Origin: Alentia gelatinosa
Lineage: Eukaryota > Annelida > Polychaeta > Phyllodocida > Polynoidae
Reading direction: 5' to 3'
Assembly: GCA_950022655.1 (NCBI GenBank)
Contig: OX465579.1
Span: 50,757,950 to 50,821,949, forward strand
DNA length: 64,000 nucleotides
The notes under the pieces are model-generated. The model was not told the DNA's origin. It saw nothing but the letters and a program-made list of their open reading frames with translations, and ran no database searches. The translations under genes were made by a program, and so were the position numbers. Positions 11,946 to 22,052 of this stretch are shown one piece after another (positions within the stretch are counted from its first letter, which is position 1; each line of letters starts with the position of its first letter).

Positions 11946-14377
11946 GTGTTGTGACGTCTACAACGTAGAATAAGAGGATGCAGTTAACATACCATATGAT
12001 GTTGAAATATCGGAACATCTTATACCTATTTACATATTCTTGTAATATAACCGGTTTCCATCAGTATACAGAAGTGGGTTATATGTGTACACAATTTTGA
12101 GGATGGGATAAATGAGTTGGTGAGGATGAGCTTCCATGATGTCTGTTAAGTAGAAGAAACTACCCCTTTTATGTGTCTTTTTAATATGCTGATAGACTGC
12201 TATGTGTATTATGTGTTGGTATTACCACAACACCTCACACTGTAAAATTATGTTAGTGCCACCAGGTCTTGTAGCCGCCCACACGGTGAAAGCATCTCAA
12301 ACTTGGACGGGTAAAGGTATGGTCAATATAGGGAAGATGAAATGATAGATATTGAAAATGATGTATTTATTGGAAGTCTCAGCAACACAGATGTGTACTG
12401 CATGCTTTCGAGATACCCGCACTTGGACTCAGTCTGCGGGGTATCTAAGTCTTCAGAACGTAGATTAGGTTCTACAAATTTAGTTATTAACATGGATATA
12501 CCATCAACACTATATCTGTACTGTCTCACCATGTTGAATATTCTTTATACATTCTGCGCTGTTTCATAGACTGCAATGTTAAAGAGTGCTCATTCCAACA
12601 CATATACTCTCTGGGTCACCGCGCGCTGCGTTACGTCCACAACGTAATTGGAGAGGGATGCTATTTATTCTGTTATATAGATCATGTTGAATATGCGTCG
12701 TAGAAAAATGATACTTTTACCGCCACCAGGGTGTGGTGTGAGTCACCCAAAAAGTGCAATACAATTGAACCTTGGTTAGTTGTTGCACAAAGATAGGTAA
12801 ATGTTCATGAGCAAAGGAACCCCATTTCTTTACTTTTTTAAAATTTCGGTTCCGGAAACCGGTCAGGTTCTTAGTATTGGGAACTGCTAACAAAAGCTGA
12901 AATCTTAATGAATTTGTTTGTGTTCAATTTATATATGTATTGCTTTGTTTGGTGTTTTGGTGCTAAACTAATACTTTGCTTTTATGTTTTTGTATTGCGG
13001 GATCAAATGATTAACAGAAGATATTAGGTTTATGAATTATCCAAGAACTTGTATGCAAAAGGTTACGAGAAATAATGAAAATGTCATTTCAGTTGCCTGG
13101 AATATTAGAACTGGTATAGGTGCATGTAGGAAAATAATTGGTCCCGTAAAGTTTCATTGTATGATGCACAGGGTGCTATATTCATCACAATTTGCAGTCT
13201 AGGTTTAATGCACGATTGCCAGCATGCACAGATTTATCAGCAAAATTGTTTCTGGGGTATAGATGAATTAGTGTCACTCTCACCACGGATACAAGTCCAT
13301 GCTCTCACCTTGGCTGACTGTCCATCACTGTTACTGTCAAATATTATCTTTGATTGTGTAAGTGACCTACACCTACTTTTCCCGGCACCATCATTGTTAC
13401 TGTCACTGATATTTTCACTGTCACTTGGCCTCGCATATAACCTATAGCATTTGGTTATCATTTACACATTGTGATACGACTTTCGCATTGTCAAACCAGT
13501 CATGGGAATGGTTTCCATACATCGCACAGCATCTATTCATGGTTTGTGGCGAGGTATATTTCTTAACATCACGTATTGTGTAAATAAGATACAATATATG
13601 TAATATTTCTCATGTGAAGACGGATAGCTGAACGTGTTTAATAAATGTATATTTCCGGGCAGTGATGGAGGAATCTCATCGCAACAAAGAAAGGGCCGCG
13701 ATGAAATAGTCTCAACGAATTAAAAATCATGTAATTAATTCATATTTATGAGAAGTGCGACAACAGTTGCATCGCTCCAAAGTAACATAGTCCTGCTATT
13801 GACTGCAACTGCTCCGGTGTCGCATCGTACGGCGGTCGCATCGCAGCGGGACTAGACCCAAAGTCTGTAGACTTTAGGTTGTATTGTACTCCCTGAGCAG
13901 ATCTGAGAATACTGTCGGAGACACGGGCAATAACTCAGTATTATTGCAAGCCAGGGTGATACCAGCCATATTCATAATGACATTATGTTTTTTTATATTC
14001 TAGGACTACTCCTTTACTTTTTTAGAATCATTTGCTTCAGTCTGGTACATAGGAACAGTGTCACTGCTATTGTTTTAGAGGAACTGGTTTTTTTTAATGT
14101 CTGGTATGAACTACATTGGGATGTTTGGGTTGTCAAACATTGTTCTAGGTTCTTAGTGTGATTTAGTTATTCACTGACAATATACTAATTCATCATAATG
14201 GATTTTCTTCTGAGTAACGTTATTTGGAACCGGCCTATCTGAAATATGGTGTCATTGTACTATTCTAATGGATACTGAATAAATGGTTTGGATAATATCT
14301 TCTAGTATATTGGTATATATATGCCCATTATCTTGCAATTACTACTATAAACACCGAAAGCTGAGATAGACCCTCTT

Positions 14378-15491
14378 CACACTGGCGCCATCATGTAATG
14401 GCCGCCTATGTACGTCAATCGAAAACGAGGCGAGCCCTCTCCACTCAGTCCTGAGCAATAATAAAAATACTAGTGTTTCTCTAACTTGAAAGATTGAAAT
14501 CGCTTAACTAATCGGCCGATTTGTATAAACAATACATTGTTAGAAAGCTGAGACTTGGGCCTATCTGTTGGGATATACATGATATACCTGGGTTATAGAT
14601 AAAATTTCCTGTCACAGAATGAAAATCGGAATTGTTTAAATGAAAAACTTTAAAACATGTTACTTTCCTGTTTTCACAGCGATTTTATGAAAAATCTATC
14701 ACGATGACATATGGAAATAAACAACCCACCCCTTTAGGCATTTCAAGATGATTAAAATGATACCTATATTACCAGGCTGTGATAGATATTTCCTGAGATA
14801 ATGGAGCATTGAGTCTAACAGTATTAGATTGTGTGAAGCAATATATGTACCTTGGAACAAAAAACTTTTTTTCCAACTTGAAAAAATGTGAATTACTCTG
14901 GCTTTGTGTATAACAGGCCGATCTTTATATATAAAGCATTGGTAGAAAGCTAATATTCTGGTCTATTTGTTGGTATACATATCATATACCTATGCTTTGG
15001 TTAAGATTTCCTATTATAGCTTCAAAACTGAGATTTTTGCTGACAAATTCCCAAATTTCCTGACAAATAACTGATGCATCATTAGTCCATTACCTTAGGA
15101 AATATCTATCACAACCTGGTAATATTGGTATCATTTTAATCGTCTTGAAATTCCCAAGAAGATAGGATGTTTATTTCTATAGGTCATCGCGATAGATTTC
15201 TCATTAAATCGCTGTGAAAACAGGAAGGTAACATGTTTGTGGTTTTTTTACCAAAATAATCTGGATGTTCAATCTAGGACTGGAAATCATAGCCAAAACA
15301 CAGGTATATGATATTATACCAACAAATAGGCCCAGGTGTTAGCTTTCTCACAATATTTTATTTATAAAAATCGGCCTGTTACTCACGATATAACAACGAT
15401 TTACACTTCTACTGTTACTCTGTGCTTATGGGACTGAAGCCATGCTGCCGATGCAGGTGAGGGCTCGCCTCGTTTTCGATTTGCCAGTGTG
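14378..15491. mobile_element. 1.1-kb foldback element (long inverted repeat)
   Basis: The termini are CACACTGGC at 14378 and GCCAGTGTG ending at 15491. Just inside lie ATCGAAAACGAGGCGAGCCC (about 14418) and its reverse complement (about 15460). The arms run several hundred bases and share the complementary words for GAAAGCT, GGGCCTAT, TGTTGG and TTTCCTGTTTTCACAGCGATTT. A third, direct copy of the arm sequence begins near 14890, so the middle is a repeat too. The right arm lacks about 25 bases near its outer end. I see no transposase frame and no target duplication. Confidence 0.65.
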
Positions 15492-15703
15492 TGGCTGGTT
15501 TCTGGCAAGCGGTGGCTAGCCACATGCAACCAGCGCAACACATTCTCTCTGCTACAGCAGCGCCACACTTATGTGCAAGAGGTGAATAGCGATTTTTTGT
15601 AATTTTCAGTAAAATTTCTCCTATGGTGACTTGAATTGGGGATGGAAGTCGCTACCCCATGCTAACACCTCAGCACGGGTGGGTTCGGATTGAATCCGGG
15701 AAA

Positions 15704-16113
15704 AGTAGGGAGACTTGGGATCTACAACCTAGCACTTAACTGCGGACACAAGACCAGACTCCGGACTATTTAGATACAAGCTTTTATTCGTATCTAGTTG
15801 TTACAGTCTGTTAGCACTGCGGGGCACCAACTAGCGCGGGAAGAGAATCGGGTCTCTTCACAGTTGAAAGGTCCCAAAGAAACCTTACCAACCTATGAGG
15901 CTCCAGGCGTTCACTCGACTGAGAGGCACCGCGAGAAGACCTGTCGACCCGCTGCAGACTCGGTCCTTATATATAGAATGAGTTATGTATTGCGGGCGAC
16001 CCCATAGTATTTGCATACACGTGTCTGCCGGCCTTACCGCAGAGCAGGGATCGGCACTTGCACCATCTAGCATAAAGTGAAAACAACGCTGCTTGACTAC
16101 CCTGACCCCTACA
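15704..16113 (-). mobile_element. Probable solo LTR of an LTR retrotransposon
   Basis: Read on the minus strand, the 410-bp GC-richer block starts TGTAGGGGTCAGGG at 16113. It has a TATATATAAGG box at 15975-15965 and an AATAAA signal at 15788-15783, and ends CCCTACT at 15704. This is the order U3-TATA-polyA-U5, with short inverted ends (TGTAGGG and CCCTAC-T/A). No internal gag or pol flanks it, hence solo. The final base departs from the canonical CA, and no 5-bp target duplication is clear, so this is a likely rather than certain call. Confidence 0.55.
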
Positions 16114-16170
16114 ATTGTTTAACAACTGGGAGATATAAAACAAACATTTATAAATTATCATGAAATGGAA

Positions 16171-16890
16171 TGAAAGTTAAATGTGGAGTGCCTCAAGGAT
16201 CGGTCCATGGGCCATTGATGTTTATAATCTTTATAAACAATCTTAGATAGGTGAATGATTATGGAAAAATGATTCTATATGCCATTGATTGCGTTGTATT
16301 AATTAGTGGGAAAACCCAGAAGAATTTATGAGAAAGTTGGACACCAATGTATTAGCCATAGATAAGTGGACTGAAGAAAAAGAATAAGAAGAAGTTACAA
16401 GAAAGCAAAGGTGATGTTGATAGGAAATCAGAGGCATTTAAACAAAGATCAGGATATGGTTATGGGAAATAATAGACTTAAATCAGTAAGAGTATATATA
16501 AATACTTGGGTGCATATATAGACGATTTATAAAATGAATTTTATTGAGCAAATTGAAGCGGTATCAAAAGAGGTAAACAAACGAATTTAAAATGAAAAAA
16601 AAATAGGTATCTTCTAACGGAACAAGCAACTATAAAAGGTAGCAAAACTAATGATCTTATCTAGAGTATCATAGAGTATGCCTATCATAGAGTATGCCTA
16701 TCATAGAGTATGCCGACTTCATATAAGTTAGCACCACACAGAAAAATCGAAATAAACTACAGACCTCATAAATAATGCACTAGGAACGGTACTAGGTATA
16801 AAGAGGGCAGGAGAGCTGCATGTAAACGAATTACTTAAGAAGTGTAAAATGTGTAGTCTCTGTGTACGAAGGGCAGGACATTTATTGACA
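16171..16890 (+). pseudogene. Decayed LINE reverse transcriptase fragment
   Basis: Translating across several frames gives KCGVPQGSVHGPLMFIIFIN at about 16179, the usual RT segment before the active site. Then comes YAIDCVVLISG, where YADD has decayed to YAID. After that: NVLAIDKWTEE, KVMLIGNQR, YKYLGAYIDD and a C-terminal stretch ending near LLKKCKMCSLCVRRAG. Multiple stops and frameshifts show it is dead. The family resembles CR1/jockey-like LINEs. The YR retrotransposon starts 17 bp downstream, after a short TA run. Confidence 0.75.
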
Positions 16891-16906
16891 TTGACTATAT
16901 ATATAT

Positions 16907-17136
16907 AAGGAATATAAAGCCACCGGGTTTTATATGAGTATAAAACGAAGAGAGAGTCTGCTACATCCCACCAGAGGTCCTATGAGGTTCTCCTGAGGTT
17001 CGCGTTGGATCCACGGAGGCGCTAAAGTCAAGACACATCAGGGAGTCGACCTGCTGTACCTAGACGAGTCCCAACCCCTCTTTCACCTCGCACCCTCAAC
17101 CAGATCGGATGTATATCACCAGCAGAAAATTTTTTC
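16907..17136 (+). repeat. Split direct repeat A1 of the YR retrotransposon
   Basis: Begins AAGGAATATAAAGCCACC and ends ATCACCAGCAGAAA followed by a T run. Almost identical to A2 at 21639-21869. Confidence 0.9.
16939..16945 (+). promoter_or_regulatory. Candidate TATA box in A1
   Basis: TATAAAA about 33 bp into the left terminal repeat, upstream of ORF1; the same motif is in A2. In YR retrotransposons the left repeat must supply the promoter. Position and motif fit, but no start site is known. Confidence 0.4.
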
Positions 17137-18305
17137 ACTGCGTGGTACCACAGGTTGGTCGTTCTGGTCTCAATGGTTTCAATTGTTTCAACCCTCTTGT
17201 TACCTTCAGCTTCGTTTTGCTTTTAAGCAATGTTCTACTGTTTTCAGTACTGTTAAATGTTACTGTTGAAATGAGGCGGTGTGATAACTGCCACCGGGAA
17301 TTCGATGCCCGTTCCCATAGGGACGGGTGCCCGTTTTGTCGAGTCGACGAAATAGAACAAGAACTTAAAGAAAGTTATCCAGAGGAAGAGGTGGAAGATA
17401 AGGGTAGAACGATTAGAATTGAACGCAAAATTTCTGCGGCCCCAGTTTGGCTTCAGCCTATGACTGAAGATAATGAAAAACTACGAAAAGAGGTTAACGA
17501 ATTAAGAAGTGAAGTCAGTTCGCTCGTTAATTTGATAAAAGGCATTAAATTGCCCGAGGATGGAGCGACAGGTTTAGCGGAAGAAAGTTCTTCCAGGAAC
17601 ACCCCTGACCGCTTCAAAATGGGAAGTGCTACTCCACTCCTTCCGAGAAGTGGTTTTAAACCAGTTTCCCCGGCAATTCGTGGAACTTTTTGTGCCCCGG
17701 AAACTCAGGGTCCGGAAAAACAAACCGAAGTAGTACATTGCAGCTCTAAGACAAAGCGTAAGTGCAAATATTTCTCTCTTCAACCTTTTTTCCCTCCGGG
17801 AATAGATACGCCCACATATGACCAAATGCTCAGCGCCTCATTGGGTTTGCTACGGTCAATCAACGAACAGGGGTTAGATAGTTCCACGTATTCTGACCAT
17901 GTATCTTATTTGGTGGATAGGCGTTCAACTCACACCGGGAAAAGTTTGGTCGATTACGACGAAGCTGTACGCTTAAAATGCGATAAACTTGGCCTTGAGT
18001 ATTTTTCGTACGGTGACAGCTTCCTCTCGGAAAAATACTTAAATTTTGAAACTACTTTTTCGTATGTTTCCTTGAATAAAAAACTCAAGGAATTGGGAGA
18101 ACGGAAAACACGAGGTGGCCGTAACGCTTGGTCAAACACGGACGATACTGTTCTACGCCCTAAGGGAATTTGCTGGAAGTACAATTCAAAAGAGGGTTGT
18201 TCTTATACCAACTGCTTGTATCGCCATGAATGCACTCAATGCGGTTCTAATCACTCAGTTCTAGTGTGTAAAAAGAGTACGGGTGAAACAAAAACTTCTA
18301 AATGA
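17109..18305 (+). CDS. Gag-like ORF1 with three zinc-binding motifs
   Basis: An open frame of 398 codons. The first ATG (17109) lies in the A1 repeat; the ATG at 17271 is a more plausible start because it opens MRRCDNCHREF, the beginning of a C-x2-C...C-x2-C zinc motif (CDNC...CPFC). It is followed by a glutamate-rich stretch and a predicted coiled coil (EDNEKLRKEVNELRSEVSSL, about residues 120-140). Residues 355-387 hold a CCCH-like motif (C-x8-C-x4-C-x3-H) directly followed by a knuckle C-x2-C-x3-H-x4-C. This is a likely nucleic-acid-binding capsid protein. The frame ends at TGA 18303-18305, and the same frame stays open beyond it into the RT. Confidence 0.8.
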   Translation: MYITSRKFFHCVVPQVGRSGLNGFNCFNPLVTFSFVLLLSNVLLFSVLLNVTVEMRRCDNCHREFDARSHRDGCPFCRVDEIEQELKESYPEEEVEDKGRTIRIERKISAAPVWLQPMTEDNEKLRKEVNELRSEVSSLVNLIKGIKLPEDGATGLAEESSSRNTPDRFKMGSATPLLPRSGFKPVSPAIRGTFCAPETQGPEKQTEVVHCSSKTKRKCKYFSLQPFFPPGIDTPTYDQMLSASLGLLRSINEQGLDSSTYSDHVSYLVDRRSTHTGKSLVDYDEAVRLKCDKLGLEYFSYGDSFLSEKYLNFETTFSYVSLNKKLKELGERKTRGGRNAWSNTDDTVLRPKGICWKYNSKEGCSYTNCLYRHECTQCGSNHSVLVCKKSTGETKTSK

Positions 18306-20573
18306 AGTAAGGTCTACCGGAGGTATCGTTTTTATCGCCGGAATTGTTGTGATCTCGATGTATATGATGGTAGTCAGGATAAAGAATATAATTCTCCTAA
18401 CATTTGTGTGGGCGGGCCAATTGGCACGTTGGGACCACAAACCATGTCCAGCGCAGAGGTTGTTCCGGACAATTGCCCGGGTTCTTTCAATTCTATTTCT
18501 AACCTTTCTGGTACTAACGATGTTGCTAGAAAAATGTTAGATAATGTTTGTTGTTTCACCCGTATAGACTCTATACATAGCAATGATCAAGCGATACCTG
18601 TTGCCCCGGTTAACTCTAATCAAGAGTATCAAATATCTTCTATGGGAGCGATATCATATATTGAATCTCATTCTTCTCAGTCAACGGTTGATGTTTTGAC
18701 AAATTCTACTGCGAGTTCAGTGGAATTCATAGAAAGTAATTCTAACGGACATAGTCCCCAACCTCAAATCGATGTTGAAAATGATAATGGGTTGTGTAAA
18801 AATTCGAACAATAATGTATGGATAACAATTGATCCTGTTCCGGAAAACAATGAATTAGTGAATGATTCAAATGTTTTTCAGGTCAATGAGCCGGATGCAG
18901 ATCTATCCTATTATTATCGTCCGTGTGGTGGTAGTTGTGTTGGTGAACACACGGTAGGTGGTAGAAAGAATCAGCTTAACCCTTGCATATTTTTTGACGA
19001 ATGTTTCTCTCATTATTCTGGACCCGACAAAAATGCAGCTTACATTTTTTCAGGAGTCAATTCTGGTTTTAAAATCGTAGATAAGAATTTTACAGGTGTC
19101 TATTCATCAAAAAATTATAACAGTATCTACATACCAGAGTTTAAAGAACAAATGGATAATACGTTAAAGGAAGAGTTATACTGGGAAAAGGTTTCCCCCT
19201 CTGATCGTCCACCGGACTGTGTCCACGCCATGGGAGCAGTTCGGAAAAAATCAGGGAAACTCAGACCAATCACCGACTGCAAACGTCCCTTGTTTTCCAG
19301 CATTAATAATCATATGTCTACGACTTGCGATAAGTTTTCGTATCTTTCTTTAGACGAAGTTTTGTCTAACGTATCCCCCAATACCTATTTTTCAGTAGTA
19401 GACATCAAAGATGCATATCGATCAGTTCCAGTGGCACCAGAAGACAGAAAATACCAAGGTTTTATTTGGAATGTGAACCAAAAAGATTTATATTTTGAAT
19501 CAAACCGTTTAGTGTTTGGATTACGATGTGCACCCTACATTTTCACCCAAATTACTGAATTTATCGTCCGTTCAATGCACAGAAGAGGTATTCAAATGAT
19601 TTTCGGGTATCTCGATGATTTTGTTGTTTTGGGTAATTCCATAGAAGAATGTAACGATCATTTGAATGTCCTAACAAAATTTTTGTCTTCACTGGGGTTC
19701 GAGATCAACGAGAAAAAGTTGATTTATCCTACAAAAAAAGTTATTTATTTAGGTTTTGAAATAGATAGCGATCAAATGACAGTGTCCTTACCACAAGATA
19801 AACTTGAAAAAGTTATATCGCTCGTTTCTTGTTTCTTGGGAAAAGAAACCGCCAGTTATAAAGAAATGGCCTCCCTTGTCGGGTATCTCTCACATGCTTC
19901 CACCGTTGTCCGGGGCGGTAGGACTTTCTCACGTCGGATTGTTAATTTTGTTAATTTTATGAAAGACAAAATTCACTATTGCAAAATCCCTGAATGGCTT
20001 TTTTCGGACTTACGCTGGTGGAAAAGTTTTCTACCAATGTTCAACGGTGCCCAAAAAATAATGATACCCAAACATGTGTTTTCTTATTCCCTAGAGACAG
20101 ATGCATCTCAATCTGGATTCGGAGGAACATGCGGCAGCGACTGGATGTTTGGGGTTTGGGATTCTAACGTATCACACCCTGAAGTCAACAATGTTCATAG
20201 CCACCATTGGGCTTTACCCCCTACAGAAACTATCGACAAAAACATCAATTTGCTAGAACTATGGCCTATTGTTGTCGCGGCACACCGATGGTGTGAGGTA
20301 TGGCGCAACCATCAAGTGATTGTCAAAAGCGACAACACCCAAGTTGTTTTCGCTATAAATAGCGGCAGAAGTCGTAACCTCCAAACAATGCAGTGGCTAC
20401 GAGAACTTTTTTGGGTTGCAGCTGTATTTAACTTTGTTATCTGTGCGGAATATTTACCTGGCAGAAACAATCTTGTTCCCGATTATTTATCGAGAATATA
20501 CGATCCCAAGTTAAATAATCATTATGCTCGCAGGTTAATGTCTGGATTTTGTTGTTCTAGGTCTTCAAGTTGA
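18306..20573 (+). CDS. RT-RNase H polyprotein (ORF2)
   Basis: The frame is open from the codon after the ORF1 stop to TGA 20571-20573. The first ATG is at 18444 (MSSAEVV, in a good ACCATGT context). About the first 250 residues are acidic and low in similarity. The RT runs from about 19200: LRPITDCKRPLFSSINNH, YFSVVDIKDAYRSVPV (motif A), VFGLRCAPYIFTQ (motif B), FGYLDDFVVLG (motif C, about 19606) and KKVIYLGFEID. The RNase H begins at LETDASQSGFGG (about 20095) and keeps its acidic residues in NLLELWP, VKSDNTQVV and LVPDYLSR. This is the DIRS/Ngaro type of RT. All catalytic residues are present, so it may be functional. Confidence 0.88.
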   Translation, partial: SKVYRRYRFYRRNCCDLDVYDGSQDKEYNSPNICVGGPIGTLGPQTMSSAEVVPDNCPGSFNSISNLSGTNDVARKMLDNVCCFTRIDSIHSNDQAIPVAPVNSNQEYQISSMGAISYIESHSSQSTVDVLTNSTASSVEFIESNSNGHSPQPQIDVENDNGLCKNSNNNVWITIDPVPENNELVNDSNVFQVNEPDADLSYYYRPCGGSCVGEHTVGGRKNQLNPCIFFDECFSHYSGPDKNAAYIFSGVNSGFKIVDKNFTGVYSSKNYNSIYIPEFKEQMDNTLKEELYWEKVSPSDRPPDCVHAMGAVRKKSGKLRPITDCKRPLFSSINNHMSTTCDKFSYLSLDEVLSNVSPNTYFSVVDIKDAYRSVPVAPEDRKYQGFIWNVNQKDLYFESNRLVFGLRCAPYIFTQITEFIVRSMHRRGIQMIFGYLDDFVVLGNSIEECNDHLNVLTKFLSSLGFEINEKKLIYPTKKVIYLGFEIDSDQMTVSLPQDKLEKVISLVSCFLGKETASYKEMASLVGYLSHASTVVRGGRTFSRRIVNFVNFMKDKIHYCKIPEWLFSDLRWWKSFLPMFNGAQKIMIPKHVFSYSLETDASQSGFGGTCGSDWMFGVWDSNVSHPEVNNVHSHHWALPPTETIDKNINLLELWPIVVAAHRWCEVWRNHQVIVKSDNTQVVFAINSGRSRNLQTMQWLRELFWVAAVFNFVICAEYLPGRNNLVPDYLSRIYDPKLNNHYARRLMSGFCCSRSSS

Positions 20574-20580
20574 AGTCAAG

Positions 20581-21492
20581 ATGTATCAATCCAGATGGAT
20601 GTCTACAAATACAACCAACACTCGCCGCTGCCAGTGGAACCATTACCTTAGTTTTTGCAGGGAATTTGATCAAATTCCTTTACCTGCTACCGTTAATTGT
20701 ATTTGTCTCTACGTTTCTTTCATGGCTAGAGATTTTAAATACTCATCGATTGTGAATTATCTATCCGCAGTCTGGTCTTTTCACAAAATTAATGATGTCA
20801 AACATGTTAATATCGATAATTTTTTGATTAAACAAACTTTACTAGGTATTAAACGCACAATTGGTGCTGCAGTCACTCAAGCCAGACCTATTTCAAAAAT
20901 TGAAATGAAAATGATTTATTTTTCTTTAGATATGAAGGTTACTGAAGATTTATGTTTCTGGTGTTGCTGCCTCCTTGGATTTCGGGCATTATTAAGAAAA
21001 TCAAATATTCTTGAAGACGGTTATGCCCTTTTAGTTAAAGATATTCAATGTGTTGATGATTATATCATTTTTTCAATCTCTCGATCAAAAACAATTCAGT
21101 TTTTTGACCGAATTCTAACAATCCCATTCAAGAAGATTCCTGATTCACCTTTTTGTCTTTTTACTTTCGTCTCCAAACTGAAAGCCAGAGTCTCTCACCC
21201 CCCAGACTCTCAGTTGATGAGTTTTCTCAAAAGAGATATTATAGTACGAGCTTCGTATACTTGGTTTCACAAAAAACTCTTCAATTTGTTACATGATCTG
21301 AAACTGGATCGTTGTACCTCCCACTCTTTTCGACGTGGAGGTGCGTCAGCACTTTTTCAAGCAGGAATCTCTCTAGGAGATATCAAAGAACTAGGAGACT
21401 GGGCCAGCTGGTCCGTACTCCTTTATCTAACACGATCCATGGATGGAAAGAAAGAACTAGATAACTTAATAATATCTAAACTTTTTTTCTGA
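20581..21492 (+). CDS. Tyrosine recombinase (ORF3)
   Basis: Encodes 303 residues, starting 7 bp after the ORF2 stop and in a different frame. The catalytic set of the tyrosine recombinase family is visible: first Arg in FRALLRKSNI (near residue 133), H-x-x-R in HSFRRGGAS (near 247), LGDWASWS, and the nucleophile Tyr in LLYLTRSMD (near 281). The enzyme would insert the circular cDNA by strand exchange instead of an integrase. The stop lies about 20 bp before B1. No inactivating change is seen. Confidence 0.88.
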   Translation: MYQSRWMSTNTTNTRRCQWNHYLSFCREFDQIPLPATVNCICLYVSFMARDFKYSSIVNYLSAVWSFHKINDVKHVNIDNFLIKQTLLGIKRTIGAAVTQARPISKIEMKMIYFSLDMKVTEDLCFWCCCLLGFRALLRKSNILEDGYALLVKDIQCVDDYIIFSISRSKTIQFFDRILTIPFKKIPDSPFCLFTFVSKLKARVSHPPDSQLMSFLKRDIIVRASYTWFHKKLFNLLHDLKLDRCTSHSFRRGGASALFQAGISLGDIKELGDWASWSVLLYLTRSMDGKKELDNLIISKLFF

Positions 21493-21512
21493 GTGTATTT
21501 TTGGCAGTTTTT

Positions 21513-21638
21513 GGAGGATTTATTTGAATACCTCATAGTTATCATGAATAAATTACTAAGCCAAACATATACACTCGTCAATTATTATTATTGTACTTTT
21601 ATTATCCTATCATCTTATATATATAATTACAGTTTTAT
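21513..21638 (+). repeat. Split direct repeat B1
   Basis: Begins GGAGGATTTATTTGAATACC and ends ACAGTTTTAT. It differs from B2 (21872-21997) at one base by eye and is directly followed by A2. Confidence 0.88.
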
Positions 21639-21869
21639 AAGGAATATAAAGCCACCAGGTTTTATATGAGTATAAAACGAAGAGAGAGTCTGCTACATCC
21701 CACCAGAGGTCCTATGAGGTTCTCCTGAGGTTCGCGTTGGATCCACGGAGGCGCTAAAGTCAAGACACGTGAGGGAGTCGACCTGCTGTACCTAGACGAG
21801 TCCCAACCCCTCTTTCACCTCGCACCCTCAACCAGATCGGATGTATATCACCAGCAGAAATTTTTTTTA
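21639..21869 (+). repeat. Split direct repeat A2
   Basis: Near-identical to A1 over about 222 bp, starting at AAGGAATATAAAGCCACC. It sits between B1 and B2, as expected if the copy arose from a circle reopened at the B-A junction. Confidence 0.88.
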
Positions 21870-21871
21870 TC

Positions 21872-21990
21872 GGAGGATTTATTCGAATACCTCATAGTTA
21901 TCATGAATAAATTACTAAGCCAAACATATACACTCGTCAATTATTATTATTGTACTTTTATTATCCTATCATCTTATATATATAATTACA

Positions 21991-21997
<7 letters not shown>
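21872..21997 (+). repeat. Split direct repeat B2 (right end of element)
   Basis: A second copy of B, ending ACAGTTTTATA and running straight into a TA microsatellite. Confidence 0.88.

Positions 21998-22047
<50 letters not shown>
21996..22047. repeat. (TA)n microsatellite at the right end of the YR element
   Basis: An almost pure TA run of about 50 bp, matching the shorter TA run just left of A1. Confidence 0.9.

Positions 22048-22052
<5 letters not shown>

Larger units (their letters stand above)
8674..14377. other. DNAJC10 3' UTR and intergenic DNA without recognised genes
   Basis: No exon, RNA gene or intact element is visible here. The first clear AATAAA after the stop codon is at 11509-11514, which would give a long 3' UTR; the true end is unknown. 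Two degenerate repeat stretches (about 10005-10180 and 11685-11945) are listed separately. Confidence 0.5.
16907..21997 (+). mobile_element. Ngaro-like tyrosine-recombinase retrotransposon with split direct repeats
   Basis: The layout is A1 (16907-17136), three ORFs, B1 (21513-21638), A2 (21639-21869), B2 (21872-21997). This A1-B1-A2-B2 pattern is diagnostic for Ngaro/PAT-type tyrosine-recombinase retrotransposons, which have no LTRs, PBS or integrase and insert through a circular intermediate. A1 and A2 differ by three substitutions over about 220 bp by eye, and B1 and B2 by one over 126 bp, so the insertion is young. The ORFs encode Gag, RT-RNase H and a tyrosine recombinase, with no methyltransferase or hydrolase domain. 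TA runs abut both ends, suggesting insertion into a TA microsatellite. Confidence 0.9.

Noticed and set aside
12323..12569. Overlapping 69-75 codon frames on both strands
   Set aside because: No coding signature or partner exons; expected by chance.
15640..15700. GGGTTCGGATTGAATCCGGG as a tRNA T-arm
   Set aside because: It is a small inverted repeat beside the solo LTR; no D-arm or anticodon arm at the right distance.
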